Assembly (NCBI GenBank): GCA_036268995.1
Contig: DATATB010000087.1
Coordinates: 1-64,000 of the forward strand
Direction: 5' to 3'
DNA from: DATATB01 sp036268995
GTDB lineage: Bacteria > Planctomycetota > Planctomycetia > Pirellulales > PNKZ01
Length of the DNA stretch: 64,000 bases
The first letter of the stretch is position 1. Every line of letters begins with the position of its first letter. The notes beneath the pieces are model-generated. The model was not told the DNA's origin. It saw only the letters and a list, made by a program, of their open reading frames with translations, and did not search any database. Shown piece by piece: positions 37,182 to 46,851 of this stretch. The translations under genes and the position numbers were made by a program.

Positions 37182-38603
37182 GTGGCAAGTCTTCGCCTAT
37201 TGCTATTGCTGCTTTCGCTAGCAGTCGCCGTCTGTTGCGGCGATCGGCCCGCTGCTGCGCAGAATCCGACAGTCACAACCATGCCGACGATGTCGGCCGC
37301 GGGGCCCGCGCCCGCCGCCGCGGCGCCGGCGACGCCTGCGTCAGCGAAGCCGGCGACGACCGAACGGCGGCAAATCACGGTGTCGCTGCCCATTCCACGT
37401 AAGGCCACTTCAGGCGAGGTGATCGTCGATCCTAATGTCAACGTGAGTGTCTACCACGATGGCGTCACGCCGACGGACAACAACGGGGCGCCGGTCCTCG
37501 ATGTCTCGCCCTACCACATGCGGCCGGTGTCGGCCGTGATTATGCAGCCCGGCGAAATCGAGGCGCCCAGCGCGGCGCCATCCGGTCCGCTGCCGGAAGT
37601 GCTACCGGCTCCCGTGGGGGTGGATGGCTTGCCAATGGGGATGCCACCGCCCGACTGGACGCAACCGCTGGGCCCTGGCGCGCCGCCTGGACCTGGCGGA
37701 CCCTGCAATCCATGTCCGCCGAAGCATAGGCACGGCCGCCGAGACCCGGTCAATGGCGTGATGGACTACGGCGTGGGGCACGAGCGCGTGCAAGTGGCCC
37801 CGTTCGGCCTGGACGTCAGCCAACCGTTTACCAATATCAAGCTGCGCACCGATTTCGGCTACGGCGAACAAGATCCCGACCGCGACGAATACTTTTGGGC
37901 CAAGACCAGCTCCCTGGGCGGCAAGGGGCTACCGCTGCCCGAGAAATCGGTCAATTACCAGGAAGTCGACCTGTATATCGAGCAGGCGCTGAACCCCAGC
38001 TTTTCGGTGGCCACGAATCTACCGTTGCGGTTCATCAACCCGGTGGTGAATCCCGACACGGCCGGCTTTGGCGACATGAGCGTGACGACCAAGCTCGTGA
38101 TGCTCAATGGCCGCAAATGGCAGATCACGCAGTTGTTTCGCACCTATATTCCCACCGGTTCGTTCCTACGCGGGCTGGGCACCGGGCATGTCTCGTTGCA
38201 GCCGGGTTTGCTGGCCCGCTACCAGTGGACGCCGGAAACCTACCTTCATGGCAACCTCGAATTCTGGGTTCCGATCGGCGGCGATCCGACATACGACGGC
38301 CTGATCGTGAACTACAACTTCGGCGTCAGCCATATCTGGTACGACTCCGATGACTTTGCCGTGTTGCCGACGATGGAGTTCCTGGGTTCCTCGGCCATGA
38401 CCGGCATGCAGACGTCGCCTTCTGGAGTGCCGCAGGTTGTCGATACGTTGACGATCGTGAATCTGATGCCTGGCCTGCGCTTCGTGCGCGATACGTGCGG
38501 CGATTGCGGACTGTTCGAAGCCGGCATCGCCTCGGGCGTGGCCGTGACTACCAACCGCTGGTATGCCGCGCTGCTGCGCCTTGAGCTGCGCTGGATGTAC
38601 TGA
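37182..38603 (+). CDS. Secreted outer-membrane barrel-like protein
   Basis: A 473-residue protein with a signal peptide (RLLLLLLSLAVAVCCGDRPAA) and an Ala/Pro/Gly-rich linker with a CNPCPP motif (to about residue 190). The C-terminal 280 residues are beta-rich with alternating aromatic residues (YQEVDLYIEQALNPSFSVAT, WQITQLFRTYIPTGSF, LQPGLLARYQW, VPIGGDPTYDGLIVNYNFG) and end in an aromatic residue (RWMY), as outer-membrane barrels do; it resembles the MetA-type phenol-degradation transporter superfamily. Start is GTG at 37182 with AGGG upstream. First gene of the plus-strand envelope series. Confidence 0.72.
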   Translation: MASLRLLLLLLSLAVAVCCGDRPAAAQNPTVTTMPTMSAAGPAPAAAAPATPASAKPATTERRQITVSLPIPRKATSGEVIVDPNVNVSVYHDGVTPTDNNGAPVLDVSPYHMRPVSAVIMQPGEIEAPSAAPSGPLPEVLPAPVGVDGLPMGMPPPDWTQPLGPGAPPGPGGPCNPCPPKHRHGRRDPVNGVMDYGVGHERVQVAPFGLDVSQPFTNIKLRTDFGYGEQDPDRDEYFWAKTSSLGGKGLPLPEKSVNYQEVDLYIEQALNPSFSVATNLPLRFINPVVNPDTAGFGDMSVTTKLVMLNGRKWQITQLFRTYIPTGSFLRGLGTGHVSLQPGLLARYQWTPETYLHGNLEFWVPIGGDPTYDGLIVNYNFGVSHIWYDSDDFAVLPTMEFLGSSAMTGMQTSPSGVPQVVDTLTIVNLMPGLRFVRDTCGDCGLFEAGIASGVAVTTNRWYAALLRLELRWMY

Positions 38604-38724
38604 GCCGCCGCGAGCGAGGCTGCCCTTCGGCAGGCGTGGCCGGTATGATCGTGGAAGTGAGGCGAGCAATTCCAGTCGAAAGGCGACTGAAGTGAGTTCC
38701 GCTAGACCGCGCCTGTAGCTCTCC

Positions 38725-41700
38725 ATGGCTCTATCGCCGACTGTAACCGACGACGGCGACTCGTGGCGGCCGGTCCGTACGCCGCGCGGGCGCCGCATCT
38801 TGCGCCTGGTCCGCCGGGTGCTGATGACGGCCCTGGTAGTGGTCCTGCTGCGGATATTTTTTCAGACCGTTTTCGAGCCGTGGTCGCATGGGTCGCTGCG
38901 CGTGGTGGCACTCACCGGCGCCGATTACGACGGCTTCCAGGTCCCGCCCTTGGCCTTTCAGGCTGAAGATCTCGAAGCGCTTACGCCGATCGCCAACGCC
39001 TTTCGCGGCGGCGCCGGCGACTGGCGAGTGCCGGGCCTGGCCAGGCCGCAGGCCTTGTCGCAACTGGCCGGCCGGCTGAATGCCAATGCCGATCGGACCG
39101 ACGAGATGCTCGTGGTGTACACGGCCGCGCACGGCGTGTCGGTCGCCGGGTCGGCCTATCTATTGTGTGGAAACTTCGATGCCTCGCGCCCTGCCGACGG
39201 CCGCCTCCCGCTGCGCGAGTTGCTCACCATCATCAGCCGCGCGCCGGCCCGCAACAAGCTGCTGATCTTGGACGTCGGCCGGTTCACCTACGATCCCCGG
39301 CTGGGCGTGCTCGTCAACGATTTCCCGGAGCTGCTGGCCCGCGAAGTCGCGAGCTTGGGCGACCCGCACCTGTGGGTTTTGTCGGCCACGTCGTCCGGCG
39401 AACGGTCGCACGTTTCGTCCGCCAGCCAGCGATCGGTGTTCGGGTTTTACCTCGAACAAGCGTTTGAAGGCGCCGCCGACCTGAATGCCGACGGCGCGAT
39501 TGGCTTGGGCGAGTTGCACCGTTTCGTCTCGAAGGCGGTCTCGGATTGCGTGCGTGATGCGACCGCGGCCGCCGAGACGCAAACGCCGCTGCTGGTGGCC
39601 GGAGCCGGCGACGCAGCCCGAACGCTGCCGATCATCGGCCCTCCGGTTCGCGCGGCGCGCGCGCCACCGGCCCGGTCGGGCGGTTCGTTTGCTGGCGACT
39701 TTCGGCGTCGAGCGACGGCCGTCAATGTGCAGGTTGCTCCGGCCGCTGCCGTGGCTCCGATCCCATCGCCGACGGCGAGCATCGCGGGGGCATTGCGCCC
39801 TCCGGCTTTCAACACTCCGCTGCCGCGCGTGCTGCCGAGTGCGGCTATCGCAAAGAGCGCGGCTGGGCCAAAGGCGCCAGCGGCCGAAGCAGGCCCAGCG
39901 CCGCCGGGCGGCGCGCCGGCAGACAAGTCCAATGTAGGGGCGCCGCAACCAGCCGGCTCCAGCGCTGGCACGGGGCCAGCCACAGCCGCCGACGCCAACG
40001 CCGCTGCTGCCGCCAGCGCGGCGAAGCTGGCCGAATCGCTGATCGCGGCCTGGCGACTACGTGATGATCTGGACCGCCGGCCAGATCCGCAGGTGCGGCC
40101 GCTGGATGCGGCGCCCCACCGCTGGCGGGCTTTGCAAGCGCGACTGCTCGGCCTGGAACAAGAGTCGCTGGCTGGCGAAAGTGCCGACCCCCAGGCCATT
40201 CGTCGCCGCTTGGAGCAGGTGGTCGCAGCGCTCGAGCGGTCCGACCTCAGCGACGAGGCCGAAGATATCCTGCTGCCCAAAGCGCGCAACCAGGCCGTGG
40301 CCATTCATAAAAGCATGCAACCACGCGGCCTGGCGCTGGCTGCGGCGCTGGCCAGCCGCAACGGCCGCCCCGTGCCGAGCGATTTCGCGACTGCCGTACA
40401 GATGCTCGACCTGGCGGCCTCGGGCACGCCCGACGAGCCGTTTTGGAAATGGGTCGACTCGTTGACGCCGCAGCACGATGGCTATGTTGAATTGCAGTCG
40501 GTCCGGCAGTTCCGGGCCATGCCGGGAATCAACCGCGAGTTGCTGGCCCAGACGTTGCAGGTTTGTTGGCTGGGCGAGCGCGTCGCGGCCAGCGCCTTGG
40601 GCGTGCAGCCGTGGCTCCAGCCAATGATCGATGCCGCCGATCGGCAGCGGCTGACCGCCGAGCGCGACTTGCTCGATCCGGGCCGCTTGCGCGACGATCG
40701 GGAACTGAGCAACTCGTTGTTGCAAGCGGCCGAGCAGTACCGGCAGGCGAGCGAGCGGCTAAAGTCCGTCAGCAAAGCCAGGCGGCTGGAGCACGAGTTG
40801 CTCGATCGCGCGGTGGATTACGTGCGCTGGCACAACCTGGGGTCAGTTGATTCTTCCGCACCGGTTCCGGACTTCGTAGACGTCGAGCGGCTGCTGGAAG
40901 CGCTTGCGGCGCTGGTTCAGAAGTTCGCGCGGTCCGACGCCGCGGACTTGCCGGACATCGAACAGCTCGCCGGCCGGCTCGCGAATCTTCAAGAGAAAGT
41001 CGAAAGCGATTTGCGGCCGGCCTTCGTGGCCTCGCTGCTCGATCGTCCCGGCACCGCGTCATGGAACGCGGGCGTGTTGCTGGCCACGCCGTTGCCCACC
41101 TTGCCGGCACGGCTGCGGCTGCTGGCTGCGGTCGATCGGCTCGATCGGCCGTTGGAACCCGTCGGACAGATGGGCCCGCTGCACGCTGCCGCATTGGTCG
41201 CCAGCGCGGCGGGCGAGCAAGCCTGGCAAGCGCTCGAGCGCCGCGCCGAGTTGCAGTTGCGGCTGGCCCGGCTGGCAATGATCGATTGCCCGCACGGTCA
41301 AGGCCTGCTCGACGCGCTCGAAGGACGCTATCGGGCCACGGTTGGAAACAAATCGGGCGATGCCAGGCCATCGGCGGCCGTCGCGACGCTCGATCGCTGG
41401 CGTGATCTGGGTGCAGCGTTCGAAGATTTCTACGTCGGTCTGCCCGAGCTGATCCAATTGTCGCTCGCGCATACCAGTCTGCATCGATCGGAGCGCGAGA
41501 CGACGCTCAAGCACTGGCGGTGGGCCGACCTGGCCTCGCGGTTGCTCGATGCCCGCGACGTCGTCCGCGTCAAGGATCTGATGCCGTCGCAACTGGTCGA
41601 GCGGGCCGAATTCGACGCGCTGTTGGCCTGGCAGCGAACTCGTTTGCTGGCAACCTCGCGCCAGACCACGGCCCCGCAGGCCAAATACCTGGTGGAAGTG

Positions 41701-44004
41701 GCCCGCGAGTATTTCACCGCTTTGACGACCGACGGTTACGACGTGCCGCAAAACGACGGCGCGCAGCCGGTGGAATTGCAAGTGGCCACGGCGCTCGACA
41801 TGCGACGCACCGATCGCCTGGAAACGCAATTTGCCGTGCAAGCCAGCCAGCGAGCCGGTGACATCTGGCTGGTCGTGGAATACGACCCCGAGTTGGTCGC
41901 GCTGCGTCCCGCCCCAGGCCGGCCACTGTATGTTGTAGATCAAACCAGCGCCGCGGCCGACCGATCATCGGCGCCGTGGGTCCGCCGGCTTTCGTTGGGC
42001 AGCGCGCCGTCCGCGGGGCTGGCGGACGACGGCGCCGGCAGGGCCTCGGCCGCCGCGCGGTTGTTCGACATGGAGCCCAGTCTGAAGTTGGCTACTGGGG
42101 CGTGGGGCGAGTTGAAATTGGTGGTCGATCGCAAGTCAGCGAACCCGCTGCCGGCCTCGCTGATTGTATCGGCTTGGACTCGCGACACGGTCGCGCGTCA
42201 AGCGATCGAAGTCCGCTTGCCAAAACCGGCCTTTGTGAAATTGGCCGTCGACGCCCAGGCCGGCTGCTGGGCTCGGGCCGGAGCGGGGCTCAAGCTCTAT
42301 CCGTTTCCGAATCGCACGACGCCTTATCGGTTTTTGCTATCCCGGACTGACGAATCCGCGCAAAAGGTCTCGGCCGAGCTACGGCTGTTGGCGGCGCGGC
42401 CCGACACGGTGGTTCCGGACACGGCGATGGACGCCGAAGAAGCGGCCGACGTGCTCGATCAATTGCCCACCAGCACCAGGCTGGCAGTGGCCGCCGAAAC
42501 GGTGCTGCTAGCGGCGGGGCACACGGTTCCGTTGGCCTTCGAGCCGGCTCCGCCGCCACCGCAGCCTGCCGCCAAGGCCGGTGCGGCACCCGCGGCCGAT
42601 ACGCCACCTTCGCTGGAAAACGGCATCCTCGTCGTGGTGACCGATCCAGCCAGCAAGCGGGTCGTCATGCGCTGGGTCGAGTTGATGCCGCAACGGCCTC
42701 GCCGCTACGTCGATCCGCACGTCGATTTCGACCTGGCCGAAGAACGCGTGCGGCTGCGCGTGCGGCCGCAGGAAGGTGCCGCGCTGCCGCCGGACGGCAG
42801 CCGCATTCGCTGGCAGCTCACCGGTTTGGACGAAGGCGCCGTGCCAGGGCCAGCGGGCGAAATCACCGCACAAGCTCCCGAGCGCGTGCTCTCGACCCGG
42901 CTGGTGCCGCAGGTCAATCCCGTGCTGTTGTTCGTTGATGTCGACGATTATCCGCGGGCGTTTGCCTTCCGCATCGATACCCGGACCACGGCGATTGATT
43001 TGCCCAAGGCCGACCTGACCGCCATTACCATCACTTCTCCGCCCTCTCGCACGGCTTATCGAATGCCGGCCGGCCCCATTCCCGTGCGGCTCGAGGCCGA
43101 CGCGCCCAGCGACGATCTCTCGGGCAGCGACGACTTTATCGAGGTCGGGCTGGACACCAATCGCGATCGGATTCTCAGCGGCGAGCCGTCGGTGCGACTG
43201 ACGGCCGATCGCCGAACAACCGTGACTCTCGACAAGCTCGCGCCTGGCGGCACGTTCGAGGTGCGGACGCAAGTGCAGGACCTGAGCTGCGAGGTTCCCA
43301 CCGTGTCGCTGGGCAGCGGCCGCGTGGCCGTGCTGGGGCGCGTGTACGTGGGCGGCAAATCGGTGTGGAGCAATTCGGTGGAATTGATTCTCGACGGCGA
43401 ACCGCCGAGCATCGAGCGCGTGACGCTCAAGCCGAGTTCCAAGGTCGTTCGCGGTACCAAGCTCGACGTGCTAGCCACGGCAACCGACGGCGACTTGAGC
43501 GGCGTGGCCGGCGTCGAAGCGGCTTTCGACCTGAAAAACGAGGGCAAATTCGCCGCCGATCCCAAACCGCTGCCAGCCACGATCGACGCCACCGGCCGTT
43601 GGGCCGTGCAATTGCCGACCGACACGCTGGGCCTGGGAGGCTACCAGTTGCTGTTGCGTGCCACTGATCGGGTGGGCAACATCAGCGACTACAAGTCGGT
43701 GACGGTTCGAATCGTGTCGGCCGAGGAGATCGAAAAGCCGCTGAACCAGGTGGTCGGCAGCGTCACGTACGGCAAAGAGCCAATGCCCGAGATTCAGGTC
43801 ACGCTGACTCCGGAAAAAGGCGAGAAGCTGCCGCCAGTGATGTCCGATGCGCGCGGGAATTTTGTGATTCGGTCCGTGCCGCCCGGCAAGTATACACTCG
43901 CGGCGAAAGGCGTCGTGCGCAACAAAGTGCGCAAGGCCGAAGCCAAGCTGGAGGTCGCGTCTCCGCCGACGCGGCCCAAGCCCGTGACCCTGGAACTCAA
44001 ATAG
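38725..44004 (+). CDS. Giant membrane-anchored protein with pseudo-caspase domain
   Basis: 1759 residues. A basic cytosolic N-terminus and one TM (about 32-50) precede an ectodomain that opens with a caspase/peptidase C14-like fold (about 55-280): MLVVYTAAHG keeps the His-Gly element (His136), but the catalytic DxC becomes LLILDVGR (Asp183-Val-Gly185). LWVLSATSSGERS, a FGFYLEQAFEGAADL helix and the acidic loop DLNADGAIGLGELHRFV complete the pattern. Then an Ala/Pro-rich linker (about 295-430), a long helical region (430-1040), beta-rich domains (1050-1680, Ig-like around 1450-1680) and a C-terminal carboxypeptidase-regulatory-like domain (VVGSVTYGKEPMPEIQVTLT...). Role unknown; likely structural or ligand-binding in the periplasm. 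Confidence 0.8.
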   Translation: MALSPTVTDDGDSWRPVRTPRGRRILRLVRRVLMTALVVVLLRIFFQTVFEPWSHGSLRVVALTGADYDGFQVPPLAFQAEDLEALTPIANAFRGGAGDWRVPGLARPQALSQLAGRLNANADRTDEMLVVYTAAHGVSVAGSAYLLCGNFDASRPADGRLPLRELLTIISRAPARNKLLILDVGRFTYDPRLGVLVNDFPELLAREVASLGDPHLWVLSATSSGERSHVSSASQRSVFGFYLEQAFEGAADLNADGAIGLGELHRFVSKAVSDCVRDATAAAETQTPLLVAGAGDAARTLPIIGPPVRAARAPPARSGGSFAGDFRRRATAVNVQVAPAAAVAPIPSPTASIAGALRPPAFNTPLPRVLPSAAIAKSAAGPKAPAAEAGPAPPGGAPADKSNVGAPQPAGSSAGTGPATAADANAAAAASAAKLAESLIAAWRLRDDLDRRPDPQVRPLDAAPHRWRALQARLLGLEQESLAGESADPQAIRRRLEQVVAALERSDLSDEAEDILLPKARNQAVAIHKSMQPRGLALAAALASRNGRPVPSDFATAVQMLDLAASGTPDEPFWKWVDSLTPQHDGYVELQSVRQFRAMPGINRELLAQTLQVCWLGERVAASALGVQPWLQPMIDAADRQRLTAERDLLDPGRLRDDRELSNSLLQAAEQYRQASERLKSVSKARRLEHELLDRAVDYVRWHNLGSVDSSAPVPDFVDVERLLEALAALVQKFARSDAADLPDIEQLAGRLANLQEKVESDLRPAFVASLLDRPGTASWNAGVLLATPLPTLPARLRLLAAVDRLDRPLEPVGQMGPLHAAALVASAAGEQAWQALERRAELQLRLARLAMIDCPHGQGLLDALEGRYRATVGNKSGDARPSAAVATLDRWRDLGAAFEDFYVGLPELIQLSLAHTSLHRSERETTLKHWRWADLASRLLDARDVVRVKDLMPSQLVERAEFDALLAWQRTRLLATSRQTTAPQAKYLVEVAREYFTALTTDGYDVPQNDGAQPVELQVATALDMRRTDRLETQFAVQASQRAGDIWLVVEYDPELVALRPAPGRPLYVVDQTSAAADRSSAPWVRRLSLGSAPSAGLADDGAGRASAAARLFDMEPSLKLATGAWGELKLVVDRKSANPLPASLIVSAWTRDTVARQAIEVRLPKPAFVKLAVDAQAGCWARAGAGLKLYPFPNRTTPYRFLLSRTDESAQKVSAELRLLAARPDTVVPDTAMDAEEAADVLDQLPTSTRLAVAAETVLLAAGHTVPLAFEPAPPPPQPAAKAGAAPAADTPPSLENGILVVVTDPASKRVVMRWVELMPQRPRRYVDPHVDFDLAEERVRLRVRPQEGAALPPDGSRIRWQLTGLDEGAVPGPAGEITAQAPERVLSTRLVPQVNPVLLFVDVDDYPRAFAFRIDTRTTAIDLPKADLTAITITSPPSRTAYRMPAGPIPVRLEADAPSDDLSGSDDFIEVGLDTNRDRILSGEPSVRLTADRRTTVTLDKLAPGGTFEVRTQVQDLSCEVPTVSLGSGRVAVLGRVYVGGKSVWSNSVELILDGEPPSIERVTLKPSSKVVRGTKLDVLATATDGDLSGVAGVEAAFDLKNEGKFAADPKPLPATIDATGRWAVQLPTDTLGLGGYQLLLRATDRVGNISDYKSVTVRIVSAEEIEKPLNQVVGSVTYGKEPMPEIQVTLTPEKGEKLPPVMSDARGNFVIRSVPPGKYTLAAKGVVRNKVRKAEAKLEVASPPTRPKPVTLELK

Positions 44005-44043
44005 CGCCGCTGCTGGCAATCGCCAGCCAGCGCGCCTTCTAAG

Positions 44044-44081
44044 CCCAGGGTTTGCAAACCCTGGGGCTCACATGGGTGAGC
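44044..44081. repeat. Perfect 22-base palindrome plus hairpin after the first giant gene
   Basis: 44044-44065 is a perfect palindrome (CCCAGGGTTTG/CAAACCCTGGG). Adjacent arms GCTCAC/GTGAGC at 44066-44081 enclose four bases. No T-tract. The rest of 44005-44317 has no gene that I can support. Confidence 0.7.
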
Positions 44082-44317
44082 GTGCGGTCTCACGCCATTG
44101 CCGCCGCCGCTAGCTGGCTTTCACCGGAAAAGTCGTCGGTTCTTTCCCAGTTTCTTAAGCTCACGCCGTGGCGAGGCCGATAGGTAGCGTGGCATTTTCA
44201 CGCGCCGAATTCTCGGCACCGAATCGCCAGTTTGCCTAAGTTGTCCGCCTTGCATCGTGCTTCGAGCGCACGGGCGGGGCGGCTGGCTGCTGCGATCCGG
44301 CAGGGAGTATCGAGCCT

Positions 44318-46657
44318 ATGACCTTGAATCGCTGGTTGCTGCTGCTAGCGATGGTCTGCACCTCCGGCTGCGCGACGGCTGGCGCCGGTGCCGGCGCCGC
44401 AGCACCCGCAGCAGCGGCCCCCACGTCGGCCACGGCGGGCGCCACGACGATCGTTGCCGTGCAACCGGCCGCGGCACCAGCTTCGCCGCCTTGCACGATC
44501 TGGCAGTTTCTGGGAGTGCCGGGTATAGCCAAGGGCGCATGCTCGATCGTCGGTTGCATCCAGAACCGTTTGGGCACGCTGTTTCCGGGGCTGGAAGCCA
44601 AGCCGCCGTTGCTGGCAATTACCGACCCGGCCAATGCACAGTCGAGCAACCCGGCGGTGAGTGCGGCCGCAGGAGCCAAAGCCGACGAAGACGCCGCGCC
44701 GCAAAAAGTGAAAGCGATCAATTACTTGGGCACGATCGGCTGCGGCGGCTGTTATCCGGAAGTGCAAGATGCGTTGCTGGCAGCCCTGGACGATTGCACC
44801 GAAGCGGTGCGTTTCGCGGCGGTCAGTGCTCTGCGCGGCACGGCTTGCGGTCAATGCAAGGTCTGCCGGAAGAAGTCGTGTTGCAGCCCGAAGGTGATGG
44901 AAAAGCTCTACAAGGTGGCCAACGACGTCGACGACACGGGCTGCTACAAAGAGCCGTCGCCGCGTGTGCGGCGGATGGCTCGGCTGGCCATGGGTGCTTG
45001 CGGCGGCGGGGTTCCGGCGCCGACCAGCACGCCCCTGGAAGGGCCAAGCGAAGGGCCGCCAGGCACCGCGCCGACGCCGCCGGTCCCAGCTACGCCCGCA
45101 CCGGTGGTGCGTGCCACGCCGCCCACGAAAATGGCTGCCCGTCAGCCGGCCGCCGCTCGTCAGCCGGCCGCTGTCAGCCAACCGCTGCCAGCGAGTCAAC
45201 GGCCAGCAAGTCTGCCGCTGCCCGCCGCCGAACTGCCGCCAACGGGCCAGCCAGCCGTCGCACGTTCGCCGGTTGTCGTTGCCGCGGCGCCCCGTCGACC
45301 GCAGGATGCGCCTGACCAGCCATCAGCCCAACCGGAGGTGCAACAAGGCGCGGTGGCTTCGCCCTCGGTAGCGACACCGACCACGCCCACCGACTGCGGA
45401 CTGCCGGTGGCCAGTCCGCCCACCGTTGCGGCGCCGCCGGCGGAGCCTTCGTCCGAATCCGCGCAGGCTCAGTCGGACGCCGAAGCTTCGACGCCCCCGA
45501 CCGAGGCGCCTTCGCCGACCGTCAGGCCGGCGGAGACGAGGCGCTCCGACCCGGTTCCGCCTGCTCATAGTCCGCCCGCCCCGTCGGGGCCGGGAGTCTA
45601 CAAAGTGCCGCTGCCTTCGGTGGCTCAATCTGCCGCCGACACGTCCAACGCGCCGATGGCAATCGCGACTGGCATTGAACTCCTGCAGCCCGGCGCCGAT
45701 ACGTCCCCTGCGGACGCGACGGCGGCCGCGCAGCACGTCGCCGTGCAAGTCCCCAATTCGCCATCGCCGAGAGCCCCGGCCGCTCAGCAGGTGGTAGTCA
45801 ACGGTCGCCCGGCAAAGGCCTTCAGCAATCAACCCATGCCGGTCGTCGTCAATTCCGTCCGACCGACAAGCCCCGCTGGCGGGCCGCAAGCCGGCGCGGC
45901 CGGCAATCCAGCCTTGCCGACCATGGTCAATGCTTCGCCTCCGACGCCCCCGACCGTCGCCGAACGGCAAGCGCGGAGCACAGGGCCACTGACGATTTTT
46001 CAAACGCAAGCGGCGGCCCGCGCCAACGTCATCAGCAACCCATTTGTGGGCGCAGTTAGCGCAACGGTCGCCAACGGCGCGGCCGGTGAGCACAAGGAGA
46101 TCGCCCTGATGTCGGGCAATCAATCGCTGCCCGGTGATCCGAGGGCCGCGGCCGCCACCACGCAATGGGCCAATTGGCAAGTCGATGCCTCGCGGGCCGC
46201 CCCAGGGCAGGCCGTCGCGGCGGCACCGATGGCGGGCATTTCCGAAGCGCAGTTGCTGGCCTACTATCGCCAAAACGTCGCAAACTATTGTGGCCCGGCC
46301 GAAGTGCGCTGGGTGTGGATCCATCTCGGCTTCAACTCGTTCGCTGCCAAGCCCGACGTCTATGCCGCCGCCGCGGCACTGCGTCAGGCCGCCGTCGAAG
46401 GCCAACTCGCCGAGGCCATGCGCAAGTATCCGCACACCGAGATTCGCCGTTTCACTTGGACCCCCGCCGACCGCTTGCCGTCGAAGTCCATCGCCAAGGC
46501 CTTGCTGCAAATGCAACCCGGCGAAGTCAGCGTTATGATGCAGAGTGCCAGTGGAGTCGAAGTGGTGCAATTGCTCGAAGCACGCACCACGACGCTGAGT
46601 TTCGAGCAAGTCCGAGCCCGGGTGCAGCAGGACCTGCTGGACGCCGGCCGCCGATAA
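44318..46657 (+). CDS. Lipoprotein with Cys-rich HEAT-like region and C-terminal parvulin-like domain
   Basis: A 779-residue protein. The signal peptide ends in a lipobox at Cys18 (CTSGC). Residues about 128-232 form a HEAT-like helical repeat (QKVKAINYLGTIGCGGCYPEV, LLAALDDCTEAVRFAAVSAL, RVRRMARLAMGAC) with many paired cysteines (CGGC, CGQCKVC, SCC), possibly metal-binding or disulfide-linked. Residues 235-600 are a long Pro/Ala/Thr-rich linker. The last 145 residues resemble a SurA/PpiC rotamase: VRWVWIHLGF, a helical middle, LLQMQPGEVSVMMQSASGVEVVQLLEA and SFEQVRARVQQDLL. Likely an outer-membrane lipoprotein with chaperone or scaffold role. Confidence 0.77.
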   Translation: MTLNRWLLLLAMVCTSGCATAGAGAGAAAPAAAAPTSATAGATTIVAVQPAAAPASPPCTIWQFLGVPGIAKGACSIVGCIQNRLGTLFPGLEAKPPLLAITDPANAQSSNPAVSAAAGAKADEDAAPQKVKAINYLGTIGCGGCYPEVQDALLAALDDCTEAVRFAAVSALRGTACGQCKVCRKKSCCSPKVMEKLYKVANDVDDTGCYKEPSPRVRRMARLAMGACGGGVPAPTSTPLEGPSEGPPGTAPTPPVPATPAPVVRATPPTKMAARQPAAARQPAAVSQPLPASQRPASLPLPAAELPPTGQPAVARSPVVVAAAPRRPQDAPDQPSAQPEVQQGAVASPSVATPTTPTDCGLPVASPPTVAAPPAEPSSESAQAQSDAEASTPPTEAPSPTVRPAETRRSDPVPPAHSPPAPSGPGVYKVPLPSVAQSAADTSNAPMAIATGIELLQPGADTSPADATAAAQHVAVQVPNSPSPRAPAAQQVVVNGRPAKAFSNQPMPVVVNSVRPTSPAGGPQAGAAGNPALPTMVNASPPTPPTVAERQARSTGPLTIFQTQAAARANVISNPFVGAVSATVANGAAGEHKEIALMSGNQSLPGDPRAAAATTQWANWQVDASRAAPGQAVAAAPMAGISEAQLLAYYRQNVANYCGPAEVRWVWIHLGFNSFAAKPDVYAAAAALRQAAVEGQLAEAMRKYPHTEIRRFTWTPADRLPSKSIAKALLQMQPGEVSVMMQSASGVEVVQLLEARTTTLSFEQVRARVQQDLLDAGRR

Positions 46658-46851
46658 AGTCGCAAGCCGGCGGCTGCAGACTTGCGTTCTCGCCGCTCCC
46701 CTCGCGGGAGAGGGCTTGCGGCGAGCTCAGCCGAGCGGGCCGGCGGTGAGGGGGACGAGCGCGCTGTCGACTTCCTTTGTCGCAGGACACTCGCACGGTA
46801 GACTGAGCGACTGAACAGGCGCGGGCGCACTAGGAAGGTAAGGAGCACAGC
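46658..46851. repeat. GC-rich palindromic intergenic element
   Basis: The sequence CCCCTCGCGGGAGAGGG...GGTGAGGGGG (about 46695-46757) contains nested inverted segments of a type scattered widely in GC-rich genomes. A strong AAGGAG ribosome-binding site for the next gene lies at its right end (about 46839-46844). Confidence 0.5.

Noticed and set aside
38725..39600. An active metacaspase or toxin-like protease
   Set aside because: The Cys of the DxC motif is replaced by Gly in both giants, and the second also lacks the His, so peptidase activity is not supported.
44044..44081. An intrinsic terminator after the first giant gene
   Set aside because: The palindrome is perfect but no T-tract follows on either strand.
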